DNA from: Mycosarcoma maydis
Lineage: Eukaryota; Basidiomycota; Ustilaginomycetes; Ustilaginales
Length of the DNA stretch: 64,000 nt
Reading direction: 5' to 3'
NCBI RefSeq assembly: GCF_000328475.2
Contig: NC_026492.1
Location: 310,001 to 374,000 of the forward strand
Every line of letters begins with the position of its first letter. The first letter of the stretch is position 1. Both the position numbers and the translations under genes were made by a program. Below are positions 42,009 through 53,522 of this stretch, piece after piece. The notes beneath the pieces are model-generated. The model was given only the letters and a program-made list of their open reading frames with translations, was not told where the DNA came from and made no database searches.

Positions 42009-45000
42009 GCTGAACAGGCTCGCAAGCAGCCTCGACGACTGAAGTGGTGCGTCAGAACGGACCGACGCTGACGAGCTCGGAGGATTTCTACCTGTCTTGC
42101 CGGCTCAGAAGCGCTTCGGATGCCGCCTATTGCGTGTGTGGTGTGATGGAAATGGTGATGAAAATGTGAATGCTTGCGCGACCGAATACCCAACGTGATC
42201 TGTAGCAGCCCAGCTGAAGTGCGATCGTCTGAAACAAGGGCGACGGGAGCTGCTGGTACTTGAGGAGCCATGGACAACCTAGCAGTGCGTGCTCATTAGA
42301 TCTGGGCACAAAGTGCGTGTGTGTGAGGACGTGACGGGACGGGACGGGTTGCAACTGTCCAAAGAGTGTGTCTGGAGCCGAGATGATCGCTTCAGTTACT
42401 CTAGATTATAACGAGAAACGATCAATGCTGAAGCCGGATCGCAAGTTGTGGAGACAAGAGACGATCTGAGTCGTGCAAACGATGATATGGAGATCGACAG
42501 GCAGGTAGGGATCAGCTGAAGCGACTCGTTTTGTCGAGTCCTTGGACCGGCCACTTTAAGCAATGCTGCGCAGCGGCACGGCTAAAGACGGCGTTGAACG
42601 TGCGGCGGTGTAGATGCAGGACCTAATTGGAGCCTCACAGAGGCACGAAGCTCCGAGACGGATCGCTGTTGGGTGGAAGATGCAAAGAAACATGCAGTAC
42701 GATGCGGGACGGTGCTAGACAAACTAATTAGTTGCGGCCTTGGCCTTGGACGGTTTGAAGGGTGAGAGGAGGCCAAATCGTTGCAAATGAGAGCGATTGA
42801 TCCTGGATGGAACGGCAAGAGCACTTGTGGCTGGAAATGAAAGCGAGCCAGCGAGCGAACAAGCAAGCAAAGTCGACTCGTTGGGTGATTTGCGTGCCAA
42901 CGTTGGCAAGGGTTACCAAAATCAGCAAGGGCAACGTCTGGGTGTGACCAAGTCCAGGTCGGGATACTGGATCACTCATGCCATGAAAGATCGGCTGTTG
43001 TGGCCACGCATCGAGGAGCGGTGCGTCAAAACACGACAAGGGCGGACTGCCGACGAGGGGCGTCCGAGTTCAGTGACCGGAGAAGGCTGGATCCAGATCT
43101 CATAACCCAACCATGAACATCAGGCATGCGTCGAGGAACCAATTCTTGATTCGGTCTGAGATGCTGCTGCATTTACGGAACACTTCGAGCCGGAAGAGGG
43201 GAGCAGAGGCAGCACCAAGTGCCAAGTGCCAAAATGAATAGTCGCGACGGTCGCTGACCATGATTCTATCACACTAATCTCTGAGGCAGGCACACAAGCG
43301 GAGCCGCCTCTGTTCATCGGCTAAACGAGGTTGGTTGGTTTAAATCAAAGATAGGCGCAAGGCCGAACAGGGGACAGAGACGGACAGCATGCAGTCGAAC
43401 TGAGCCGATCAAACTGTGCGCCAAATCGGCAACCTGAAATCGGTAGAGGTCCGAGGTAATGGAACGCGCATAAGACGGAACAGCGGCCCTGCAGATGTAG
43501 ACGCAGGCGCAAATGTAGACAAACGACAGCCCACACAGACCAGATCCAGATCAGGCGTTGACACAGCTACGTTAAGTTAGCGCTGGTTTTGCGAGAAACA
43601 ACTTGATGGATCCGTGTCGGCCATCTATACACCGAGCGCACAGCTGTCGAGAAATCCGACGACGAGCATCACGAAGACAGTTCCTTCAGCCGAACAGATC
43701 GTGGATTCACGATTGTGGATCTGGAACAGTTTCCTTCCGGCGCCCGCCCGTACCGGCAAGGGGACTTCTGATCGAAACCACTTGAATTGAAAAAGATAAC
43801 GAACGCACAAAGGAACCACGGACCTTGGACTGTGGATGGAACAAGCAAAGTGAGGCTTGCACCTTCCCGCCCATGTGGACCTGGGGAAGAATTCACGATT
43901 AACTATTTTAAAACCAAAGCCAATCACGAATAACGTAAGGGACGCAACCCCCAACACGGGATCGGACTTCCAAAAGGAAATCACTCGGTGAAATATGGAA
44001 TTTTTTAAAAGTAAAAAACTTAGCGGCAGCTCTGCAGAACTCTGGTCTGTAACGTTCGCAGTTTGAAGACATTGTGAGGTGCAGACGCAAGTCAGACCTA
44101 TGAACATAGTGGCAGCAACGCACTGAGACAAGCAAATATTCACGGGCATCGACCAGAAGAAAACCAAATTTTATTAGTAGGTTCATGTTTCATCGGACAG
44201 GCGTCGCTGAGAGTCGGAAAGGTGGCTGTCTCAAAACAGAGCTATCCGTGATTGTACAGAAAATAAATTTGCAAGCATTCACGATGGATCCAGCAACACG
44301 CCCACATGAGCACAGTGCGTTCAGAATTGGGATGAATCTGAGCTGCTGCAAGACGGGCCTCGGCAACTAGTGAGACAGAAGACTGGCTGACCGCTACGTA
44401 GCATGGAAGGAATGGCCCCGCCATGACCAGCTGTTCTCGCCAAGATCTCTTTGCCTCGTTCGATGGCATCCATCCTGCCGAGCATAGAAAACAATACTCG
44501 ACAGTCGCTCGTAACACAGCGACGTACACGTACCAAAAGGCAGCTGATATCGAGATGCCTACGCTGTCCGATGTTGATGCCAAGCGCACAGTTTATCGGT
44601 ACGGAAGCCTGTTGCATTCACCTTGCCCTCTCTGTGTTTCAGTTCGCCGTTCCCTCCAACGAGCTCCGTTTGATTGCAACATGCGCAATATCGAGTTATC
44701 ATCCGTCGGCATAGAGTAGGAGTGTCAAAAAAATTCCAGAGTGCAAAGCGCCGATTGCAGGTCCGACGGATCAGCTGCACTGCGGCCACTCGCCTAAGCG
44801 CTGCTACCAGAAAAATTGAGGTAGATGGTCAGGGTGGGTGATTCATGAGAGACGCCGGTGCAGCGACGACGCTTGCTGCAGTTGTGCTTTTGCTTTCCCT
44901 TTTTCTTGACTGCCAACCGATTCATTCACGATTCTCCTTGGAACTGCCCAACAAGGCCTGACGCCGCCGTGATGTGTCTTGCGCTGGCCTTTAGTCCGAC

Positions 45001-46250
45001 GCGTAACTCTAGCACTGTTTCCATGTGCTGTTGAGTATCGTATGCTTCTACCAGGTAGACAACAGCGATCGAGGCAAGGGTGCCAGGTTAGAGAAGCCTA
45101 GCAGTTCCAACACAGTAAGGGATCCAGAAGCCCGAGGCTACCCTGATCGGACCGGAACCCCGGTTTGAATCGATGAATTCGATTGTGGACTTTTTTTTTT
45201 CTTCTTTTTTTTGGGGGGTCGCCTGCCTTACTGTAATGGCGGCTTTAGACAGCCAAAGGCTGATTCTGAATGGCGTGGGCAAAGCGATGGTATGTCACGC
45301 GAAGTGGAACGTGATTCGCTGAAATGATGCTGATATTCACCGAGCTGGCGCCGGTGCAGCAGCATTCCTATTGTTTATTATAAGTTAATCAGTATCACGT
45401 TGATTGTTTTCGGCCGAAGTAGGCTGTGGCGTTTCGGAGGTGCATTGAGAATGGCCGAGACGCGCATCGCACGTTGTCCCTTCACCCGGAAGAGGCAACG
45501 GGGAAACACAAAGGAGTTCGTCTCGGCGGAGATCTTGGAGCAAGTCGCAACAGGCGACCGTTGAGACACAATAAGCTTGTCGCTGGACCGACCCTAAAAT
45601 AATGCACACATAGGTCTAGAGGTGACTATCGCACAGCCTTATGGCAACCCTGACAGCACGAGTGGTTACGGTTCGATCTAGAAGGGGTACGAGCAAATTC
45701 TTGCCTAGATGACGAAAAGAAGAACTGGTTGGAGTCATTGTGCAATCTGATGCTGGTGTCAAGGTCTCTCTGGTTCAGAGAGTTGCGGCGGTAGCTAAGT
45801 TAACCTGGCTTAGGACGACGTTGGCATGATGTCGGCAGTGTCAGCTGCGAGATTCACGGATGCCACGCGGACAAGCATGCGCCCTTTCTCGAGCGCTAAG
45901 CGTGATTCGACTCAACCGATGAAATGCGTACCAGGGAATGTGATACTGTGGCAATCGTATGAGTGTGTTTGTGTGTCCAAGGGCAAGAGCCACTTCGGCA
46001 TGTAGCCGCGGTAATAGCCGAAAGCCTGATACCCGAGTTTATGGGAAAAGATTGGCCATCCGGCTCCGCTTCCGCCTGCGCCACTTTGGCTTCCGCTGCA
46101 GGAGGATCGTGAACCACGGATGATATGATGTTCCATTCTGTGATTTTTGAAGCGCGGTGCAACCGACTGTTGCGATTCGCCGACTTAATATTTTAATCTT
46201 GACTTATTTATTTCGCTCTTAACTTTTCCTTTCTTTTCCTTTCTTTTTAG

Positions 46251-46292
46251 TCACGAATCACGAATCGTGAATCGTGAATCGTGAATCTTGAA
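46251..46292. repeat. Heptamer array with an orientation switch
   Basis: Two TCACGAA units are followed directly by three TCGTGAA and one TCTTGAA. Since TCACGA is the reverse complement of TCGTGA, the array is partly self-complementary and could form a mismatched hairpin. It follows a CTTTTCCTTT polypyrimidine tract. Confidence 0.85.
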
Positions 46293-47474
46293 TGGCAACC
46301 AAACTTGATCACATGTTAGGCTATTTTCCCCCCTTAGCTCAGCAAGATTAGCGAGGCTCGACTTTCAAACGGGATTCTCGTACTTTTTGCTTTGATATCG
46401 TGGTCGGGAGCCGGTGCATGTCCACAAGAAGCTTGGCAGTACCTTGCTTTACCACCTTGCACCTTGCTCGAGAACGCGATGCGCGCTACCGAGGCTTGCG
46501 ACACCTCACACTACTCATTTCAATCGTGATTTCGACGGGCTTGCGCCCGAGTCAATCGTGAATGCATTCGAAGCATGTCAACTGGGCTTTTTTTTTTTCT
46601 TTCTTTGATTTCATCCGCTCCGCTATCCATCCGCTTTTCCAGTATGTCTTTCTAACTCGTTAGTATCATCTCGTTGCCGCCAACGACTCGAGCAGCAGTC
46701 CATCGTCAGCTTCATCGCCAGTCTCGTAGCATCATACGGAATCGCCAACAAGCCTCGTCAGCTACGCCTTCGGTAGCATGTTCGGAAACCTCCAGTCCCA
46801 ATCGTGTCTACTACGTGACGACACAGCAGCAGATCACCTTCGCTCGCACTTTTTTCTCTCCCCCGCGCTGCCGCTATCCTCGGAGGCTTCCGAAGGCAGA
46901 GGCTTCTGTTGCTCTTGGAGCGCATGCTCTCGAGCAGAAGGGAGTGGGGGTGGGCCCCTCCTTGCTGCAGTGGCAGTCTCGGTAGGTAGTGCCGAAGCAA
47001 ACCCTCACTTCCCACCCGGTGGCGGTGGGTTGATGTCGCTGGCCGACAGGAAAATAGTTCCCTCGAGACCTGTTGCAAAAGACACGCACAACTTTCTTCA
47101 TTCAGCCACACGCTTTTCGATCGTTGCACTCTGTAACGTTATTAACGATTTGATAGATGTGTAGAGATACAGTAAAGACCGCGACCTGGTCTTCTAAGGC
47201 AGGTACAGCCCAAAACGGTGACACATCATGCATGTTTGGGCCCCCGCATAGTAGACACAGTGTACCAGTTTAGCAGGCGACCAAAGAAGACAGTGACAGA
47301 TCACGACGTTCGGTTACAGGGGAGAGCAGCTGTGCAGTGGCACGCATGAAACTTCGGCTATGTCGTCAACAGCCAACAGCGGTTTCCGTTAAATAAAGAG
47401 AAAAACAAAATGAATCAAAGGTAAGAACAAAAAAACACACACACAAAAAAAACCTGGATCTCGCCTCGCTGGAA

Positions 47475-47496
47475 TCGTGAATCGTGAAGCACGAAT
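47475..47496. repeat. Short TCGTGAA cluster
   Basis: Two TCGTGAA copies and an inverted GCACGAATC copy, intergenic. Confidence 0.7.
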
Positions 47497-47644
47497 CTTT
47501 GGTCGACGTGCTTGGCAAAGGCTGAGGCGTAACTTAGATCCACAACAGAGGATCTCGCCTCCTCAGCTCGTGGATACTTGCACGAGTCAAGACAAGGCGT
47601 CGGGGTATTAAACTTCGGCATCCTACATACCTCTCTTTAGGCTC

Positions 47645-48008
47645 ATGAGGCTGTTCTCCCGTTCTACACCCGGTCAGATCAAGGCGGTACAGCTGCGCAC
47701 GTCACATCCTCAGCGACGTGGTATATTGCTAGTAAGTCGCAACTCCGACCCGTGGTTGCGCACCAACACATCACCCGCGATTGATTCGCTATCCGATCAT
47801 CGAAGGCTCGTTCTCCATTCAGCTCCTACATTCTTTATTGGTGTTTGGCCTTTGTACAGTGGTTACTGCGGACGTTGCTGTAACATTGATCGTATCCTGT
47901 ACCAACCCGACATTCACGATTCGTGATTCAAGATGCTTCTTTCAGACTTGGCGAACTTGTTCTAGGCCAATTTGTCGGTCAACTTATTGTGCCGATCTCG
48001 TGCACTAG
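47645..48008 (+). CDS. Weak spliced candidate, small membrane protein
   Basis: Possible two-exon gene: 47645-47731 and 47823-48008, total 90 residues. The 91-nt intron has GTAAGT and CAG ends. Exon 1 begins MRLFSRSTPGQIK, basic and Ser-rich like a mitochondrial leader; exon 2 starts with a hydrophobic segment (LLHSLLVFGLCTVVTADVAV). Against it, exon 2 contains the intergenic TTCACGATTCGTGATTC motif, and no family is recognised. Reported only because signals and phase agree. Confidence 0.18.
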
Positions 48009-48265
48009 CCGACCTGCATGTTCGGTCTAGCGTGCAGATTCATTGAGGGCAAACAGTGACCACCCCTTCGCTTAAGCGTGGTTCACGTGAATGCAGTGAG
48101 CGCTCTGGCAGTATTTTCGTTAGACATGGACGACGTAATTCAGAGCCCAGACGATCGAGACGCAGTCGTGCGTGCTATGCAGCTTCAAGAACCTCGATGC
48201 AAAACAAAAGTGAGCCTGCTTGTTGATTTTTTTGTTTTTTTATTTTTTTATTCTTCGGTTTTTTT

Positions 48266-48321
48266 GGTTTCTTGGTTTCTTGGTTTCTTGGTTTCTTGGT
48301 TTCTTGGTTTCCTGATTTCCT
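48266..48321. repeat. 8-bp tandem repeat (GGTTTCTT)
   Basis: Seven copies of GGTTTCTT, the last two drifting to GGTTTCCT and GATTTCCT, after a T-rich stretch. Intergenic. Confidence 0.9.
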
Positions 48322-48501
48322 GGCTGCATGAACGTCAAGAACAGTCTGTGAGTAGCGCTCTCTGCTTCAGTCCGCCATTATTCTTCTCCGCTCGCTAAAC
48401 TCGACTTTCGAGAGCGATAGTCAGATCAGCGCTCATCGGAAAGTCGGCGACATCCCCGAGCGAAACAATCTTGATTAAACTATCTACTTCCGTTCTGCCT
48501 A

Positions 48502-48922
48502 ATGCAAGGTCGGCATATGAACGGTCGCTTGAACTCCGGGCTGCGATTCGAACATTCAAGTTCGTCTACACGACATCCTCGTTCGCAAAGTACCTCTCGA
48601 ATGATCATACACGCGACAAGTCCGTTGCAGTGCTGGACACAAGTCGTCAGTGTTCGAGATCACTGTATGTTTGTCTGCGGCCCAAGTTTTCCCGCAAAAG
48701 TCCCATCGTTGACAAAGTACAGCAGGATGGTTTGTCAATCAAGCAGGCCACTTCAACCCCGAGTCCGACCCTGGAACGGCAGCACCGATCCCTCTCAGCC
48801 CGCCGTTCCGACCTGTTACCTCTCCTCTCGCCTGGAAAATTCCAGGCAGGCTTAGGCTTTCGAACAACGAAAAAGCTGGGTTCGAGACAGCCAGCAATCA
48901 CTTGGACAATAGTTTATGGTGA
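48502..48922 (+). CDS. Weak spliced candidate of unknown function
   Basis: Possible two-exon gene: 48502-48664 and 48723-48922, 120 residues. The 58-nt intron has GTATGT, a GTTGAC branch-like site and an ACAG end. The join gives SVRDHSGWFVNQAGHFNPES and continues as a Pro/Ser-rich tail, in frame with a stop 128 bp from the convergent PPM1 stop. No domain is recognised, and exon 1 is Ser/Arg-rich without strong coding character. Confidence 0.25.
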
Positions 48923-49049
48923 CGCGCTAAATTGGTCTGGAATGTCAACAGGTCAACAATCGTTTAGCCTCGCCCGTGAGCATACCATGTCAGAACGACG
49001 CCATGCTATTCTTTCGGCCGATTGGTGGTAGCATTGGCATAACATGGAG

Positions 49050-50888
49050 TCATGGCCGTTGTCGACGTGCCTGAACGATGCAATAGTGTTGCAGCAGCAT
49101 GTCGATCTCTTCGACCTCGTCGAGACCTTCGAGTCTTGAGAGCCTGTCATAAACCAAGTCAATAGTTGCGATGAATCAACACGGGGCGATACATTGGTGT
49201 CAGTGACTCGCTACTGTAAAGCTGAGCTAGGCATAAGAGAGCGCGCACATACCTGCTCCTTTGTTCCGCTCCCAGGTCCGACCAGATCGAAAAGAGGCTT
49301 CTGCCTGACGTCTCGATCTGCAATGCTTGGCTATCGGACCAGGCTTGGGCAAAACGTTGGCTTTGTGCGTGGATCGTGGGGTAGGCTCTGGCTCCGGGAA
49401 GCGAGAGTTTGCGCATCTTTATGTGACGAGAGGCGACGTTGAGGGCAGAACGGATGCGTATCAGCTTCAGCACGTAGCTATGTGGGTCGCATGTGCCTGG
49501 GCGCAACTTACCTCAAGGTTCTGCAGCATGACCCTACCAAAGCGCGATGGCGGAGCAGGAGACGCGACAGTAGTCGAAGTGGAGATGGCGCTGTCGGCAG
49601 TCCCGACAGTCTGGCCACATTCACTGCTTTCGCTTTCGCTGCTTACACAGGCAACCGCTTTTGCAGAGGGATGCGCGTCTCCAGCAAGCGCAATATCGTA
49701 GCTCAGTGCTTGAACAGCAGCAAAGCGTTGACCGAGGTGTCGGATGAGCCAGTCGGCTCTGTCTGGGGCAATGTAAGCCAAGACACATTCAAACAGGATC
49801 AGGGTTGGCAGGGTTGAATCCAGCCCCGTGCTTGCTGGACCCAGCAAGTGTTCCAAGTCGATGCGCTCAGCGGATGGAGTATCAGGGTGCAGACTCCGTA
49901 CATCTGCAGCAAGCAGCGAGTATTTCGATGAGCGAATCACGTCAAACTGCCGCGATTCAGATCCAGTGTGACATGGCACGCCCAGACTGAACTGCGAAAG
50001 ATGACTTAGGGGAACCCCATAAACGCTCGAATTTGTGTCCAGAGACGCACGCAGGATCGGACTTTTCAAGATACGCGAGAGCTTTTGGCTCGTGTTCTCT
50101 TCAAAGTCGATTTCCACATAGTGATGCAGGCGTCTAGACAAGTCGGTGTCTGCCATGATCCGCCAATAACGACTGTCGCTCCCCGCTCCTACTGAAATGA
50201 TCTGCTTCTGCTCACAGCCCTGCCGTAAAAACGATTCAACCTCGGCATCGATGGTGGAACAACGAAGATAAGTGCCTATGTTGATCAGTGGGGACCTCCG
50301 TATTGAAGAACCGGGGTGATGTGGTTGAGGAAAGCCGGATCGGCCTGTAGGATGTCCACCGTTGGACGGCAATGTGGAGGAAAACTCCTGTGTAAAGGGC
50401 TCCGAAGGCAAGTAGCCGAGCTTCAGAGCTGAGAGACGTGATAGCAGTGCGTCTGAGTCAGTGTTTCGCACCGCATCATCCGCTTGTCTCGCTGTGCTGG
50501 TTATGTTGGTGGCATCGCTAGTCTGCCCACTGTGGGCTTTGGTGCGACTACGAGGCAGGCCCAGTGATAGACGTAGAGACGGAGCTGGAGCAGGTGCGTC
50601 CTTGCTTGTGGCTGCAGTCTCTGTCCTCACTGCTATGGAGCGCGGTAGCCCTGGTCCTGGTACTGGCTGTGGCGACCGTATCTCGCAACGCTCATCGGCA
50701 TTGCGGAGCTGATTCTGAGGTATTCTTAGACGGCGCTCCGGCGCTCGACCAATCTCGGATGCTGATGACTCATCCTCGGTCGCAAAGGGATCTCGTAGAC
50801 TTGTGTCTCGCTGCATGATTGTACGGTGATGCCTTGGTCCCGGCTCTTCGAGAAGGAGTGGTTGTGATCTGCAAGGCGTTGTCAACAT
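49050..50888 (-). CDS. PPM1: Leucine carboxyl methyltransferase 1 (Ppm1/LCMT1), three exons
   Basis: Three exons on the minus strand: 50888-49512, 49416-49253 and 49143-49050, giving 544 residues. Introns of 95 and 109 nt have GTAAGT...AAG and GTATGT...CAG ends. The enzyme methylates the C-terminal Leu of the PP2A catalytic subunit and so controls holoenzyme assembly in the cytosol. Landmarks: LINIGTYLRC, IISVGAGSDSRYWRI (SAM-binding), YVEIDFEE, ILFECVLAYI, RFGRVMLQNLE at the end of exon 1, LSLPGARAYPTIHAQSQRF in exon 2, and LEGLDEVEEIDMLLQHYCIV in exon 3. The joins restore the family's continuous sequence. The first ~120 residues are a disordered extension, and an acidic/Ser/Thr insert precedes the end of exon 1. 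An alternative start is the ATG at 50816 (25 residues shorter). Confidence 0.9.
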
Positions 50889-52006
50889 CAGGTGCGTGTC
50901 CTAAAAGTGTGCGTCTGTGCATGGAAGTGACACAGCGGAGGTGAAAAATGTGGGACCCGATTTCAGGGTTCGAAATCATGTTTCGGCACCCGATCTAAGA
51001 TCTCGCGTATCGGCTGGGTGAAAGAAACCCTCCTACCAACTCGAAGACTCACAACTCATAGGATCAGCTTCTGAATGCGAATGAGAACGATCTCCTCGAA
51101 AGGGCTTTGCCGGATGACTTGTCCAGCTCTTCGCCAAAGTCCGAAGCTCAGACGCACGAATGCGGATTAACGTTGATTGCAAGCACGTTTGGGATGGTGA
51201 GTCTTACCCGGAAGCACACCATGCAGCCATGTGATTTGGAAAGCTGTGGATGGACCACGTTGGTAAGTCGTGAAGGGCCATGCGGCTGTCAAGGAAGGCC
51301 ACACGGGAATGTTCACGATAATCAGTCAACATATCAGGTATGAATGTACAGTACAGTACAGTCAAAGTGATGACAGAGGTGAACAGATGCCGGCAATCTA
51401 TTTTTTCTCTGGCTTCTGGTTCCAACGGTACAAAGCCTTGGTCGATCGGGCGCACCCAAAAGGGTTGGCCCGATACACTTGTTTGTCATCTTCTGGCTTG
51501 CGGAGATTAGCCACCTGGCCTGTGTTTGAGATGACGACCTCGAGGTGAAATCGGGGGAAAGATGGCGCAATCACATTTCTTGATTTCTCAGCCAGAGCTT
51601 TTTTGGAATCATGAATACTGTGACTGTGACCTCATTCACGATTGCATTTTGCTAGGCTGCTCGACCCTCTCTCCACTCGAGACTGACGAGAAGCTTAGTA
51701 GCCGATAAACTGAAGCTCGCGCTTGAAGTGCGGAAGGACTCGTGACTTTGTTCGCCGATGCCGTGATCCGCTTCAGACTTACTCCGTGCCATCGTTCGAC
51801 CAATTCAGCTCCGGGAAAGCTAGGGAGTTACGAGTGTCACACAGGCCGGCTTTGGCGACAGAGATTGCTATGTGGTGGAGGTTACAGCAAGACTTGTTCT
51901 CGAAGCTCAGCATATAAAAGCTGGTTCGATCTTATACACATTGCTTCTATCTATTCATCCGTCCATTCTTCCACACCTTGGCACACCAGCAAAAAACGTT
52001 GTCGTC
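50889..52006. other. Intergenic, divergent PPM1 and CmcJ-like genes
   Basis: 1.1 kb of divergent upstream DNA. No gene recognised. Motif copies occur near 51607-51645; a TATA box lies at 51913-51919. Confidence 0.5.
51913..51919 (+). promoter_or_regulatory. TATA box of the CmcJ-like gene
   Basis: TATAAAA, 94 bp upstream of the ATG at 52007. It indicates that the frame's upstream extension (to 51872) lies outside the transcript. Confidence 0.55.
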
Positions 52007-52969
52007 ATGTCGTTCACAGCCACTAGAACGCAGGCTCAGACCTCAGACCCAATTTCATTGCAGATCCCAGGAACTCGCAAGGTTCGCGCTACGATCAATT
52101 ACATGTCGCGCACGGTGGACAAGCCTTTCACCTCGCACAACCCTGCCGATGGCATTCAGAACAACCACGTCTATGACTCTCCCACAGTCGAGATCACAGA
52201 CCTTCGCGGCACCACGCCTGCCGACCGAGAGCGTTCTGGCTTCAACGTGCGTCAGGCTGGCTTCGAGGTCATCGAGGGCTTCGGTCTGCCGGAAACTGAG
52301 AAGGGCTGGGCGGAGCATAAATGGGAAGACTCAGAATGGATTGAATCGGTCTACTATGCCGATGTGGATCGAATCTTCAAGGACAAGCTCGGCGTCACTT
52401 CGACTTTCATCTTTGATCACACAGTGAGGAAGCGCCGAACGCAGCAAGAGGAACAGTTGCCTGAAACACCAGATTCGCGCAAGCCCGTTTTCGTGGCTCA
52501 TTCGGATCAGAGTCGATGGGCGGGCGAGAACCGAGTACTTAAGCACCTTGGACAGGACGTTCTCGACAAAGTCAAGCGTGGTGAGCTGCACGCGCAACTC
52601 ATCAACCTTTGGCGACCGCTGAGGGGACAAGCTTGGGACATGCCCTTGGCGGTGGCGGACAGTCGCACCGTGTCGAGAGGCGAAAACGGCAAACCCAAGG
52701 ACTGGATCGAGACAGAGCTCAGGTATCCAACCTGGACGGGGCAGACGCTGTCCATCTACTCGAACCCAGAGCATCGATGGTACTATAAGAGTGGCTTGGG
52801 TACCGACGAGGCGATCCTGCTCAAGTGCTATGATTCTGTCGACGAGACTAGAACGCCTCACACAGCATTTGAAGATCCGACTACGCCCAAGAATGCTGAG
52901 CCTCGCTGGTCGATTGAGGTCCGCGTTCTCGCCATCACTGATCCCAAGTTGAAGCAGCAGCAGTCCTGA
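52007..52969 (+). CDS. CmcJ/AsaB-like oxygenase or methyltransferase-type protein
   Basis: Single exon, 320 residues from the ATG at 52007, typical for the family. Landmarks: ATINYMSRTVDKPFTSHNPADG near residues 28-48 (first line of the family pattern), VEITDLRG, FNVRQAGFEVIEGFG, FIFDHTVRKR, VFVAHSDQSRWAGENRVLKHLG, INLWRPLRGQAWDMPLAV and the closing RWYYKSGLGTDEAILLKCYDS. CmcJ works with CmcI in cephamycin 7-alpha-methoxylation; fungal relatives such as AsaB are putative hydroxylases or desaturases of secondary metabolism. Here no biosynthetic neighbours are present, so no substrate is assigned. HTAFEDPTTP near the end is another shared stretch. The TATA at 51913 supports this start. Confidence 0.82.
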   Translation: MSFTATRTQAQTSDPISLQIPGTRKVRATINYMSRTVDKPFTSHNPADGIQNNHVYDSPTVEITDLRGTTPADRERSGFNVRQAGFEVIEGFGLPETEKGWAEHKWEDSEWIESVYYADVDRIFKDKLGVTSTFIFDHTVRKRRTQQEEQLPETPDSRKPVFVAHSDQSRWAGENRVLKHLGQDVLDKVKRGELHAQLINLWRPLRGQAWDMPLAVADSRTVSRGENGKPKDWIETELRYPTWTGQTLSIYSNPEHRWYYKSGLGTDEAILLKCYDSVDETRTPHTAFEDPTTPKNAEPRWSIEVRVLAITDPKLKQQQS

Positions 52970-53522
52970 GCTGCAACTAACCGTCATCAGTTCCAATCCT
53001 CTGTCCGCTCCTGTTCTTTGATATCCTTGCAACCTTTTCTTGTCTCGCATTTTCTTATTGCTTTGTAATGTACTTGGATTCGTCTTTGGCCGATTCAATT
53101 GAGCCTCGCGATTGTGCAGTCATGGTGTGTGATCGCTGCAAGAGAATCGCGAATGTGATCGTGGATGTACGATTTGTCGGCGACGTGGAAGCACACAAAT
53201 CTTGAACATGAAAAGTCATGAAAAATAGCACACGCAGTTGCCGAGCACGATACAGTCACGAGTGACCCTCCACATGCATGATGCACGATGGGTGGTTTGA
53301 AGCGAGCGTGCTTGCTTTCTGTAATTCACGATCCACGATTCACGATTCGTGATTGTCATGACGCGGATGTACCGCTCACAGTCGGCAACAGACATATTCA
53401 CGATTCGTGATTTCTACACCCATGATCCACGATCCACGATCCATGATCCGCATACGTATTCCGACGTTTGCGACGTTTGCTTCTCCCCATCACAAGACTT
53501 TGCGCATTTTCGAACCGAGACG
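52970..53522. other. Intergenic with inverted heptamer clusters
   Basis: No gene. Dense TCACGA/TCGTGA motifs at 53324-53354, 53397-53411 and CACGATC variants at 53421-53449, upstream of the FIT2-like gene. Confidence 0.55.
53324..53449. repeat. Clustered inverted TCACGA/TCGTGA motifs
   Basis: ATTCACGATCCACGATTCACGATTCGTGATT begins the cluster (three TCACGA-type units then one TCGTGA unit), a second TTCACGATTCGTGATTT copy lies 70 bp on, and four ATGATCC/ACGATCC heptamers follow. The cluster ends 74 bp before the FIT2-like ATG. Confidence 0.8.

Larger units (their letters stand above)
42009..49049. other. 7-kb gene-poor region
   Basis: No firm gene from the ERT1 5' end to the PPM1 3' end, the longest such stretch in the window. 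It is less GC-rich than the coding blocks, with A/T homopolymers (near 43996-44017 and 45189-45212). It contains motif copies (43701-43720, 43893-43935, 46251-46292, 46551-46562, 47475-47496, 47910-47928), a polypyrimidine tract (46222-46248) and an 8-bp tandem repeat (48266-48321). Two weak spliced candidates are listed separately. I see no transposase, reverse transcriptase or tRNA. Confidence 0.5.

Noticed and set aside
43625..44167. 180-codon minus-strand frame in the gene-poor island
   Set aside because: It has no ATG at its start (TTG), contains translated copies of the TCGTGA motif, and shows no domain.
45640..45690. GGTTCGA sequence as a possible tRNA B box
   Set aside because: It continues TCTAG rather than ATCC and no A box lies upstream at the right distance.
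46330..46380. tRNA-like TTAGCTCAGC (D-arm-like) sequence
   Set aside because: No matching GGTTCGANTCC B box or acceptor stem follows; the arms do not fold as a tRNA.
46643..46664. 22-nt stretch with GTATGT, CTAAC and TAG, like a miniature intron
   Set aside because: It is far below the size at which fungal introns can be spliced; the combination is probably chance.
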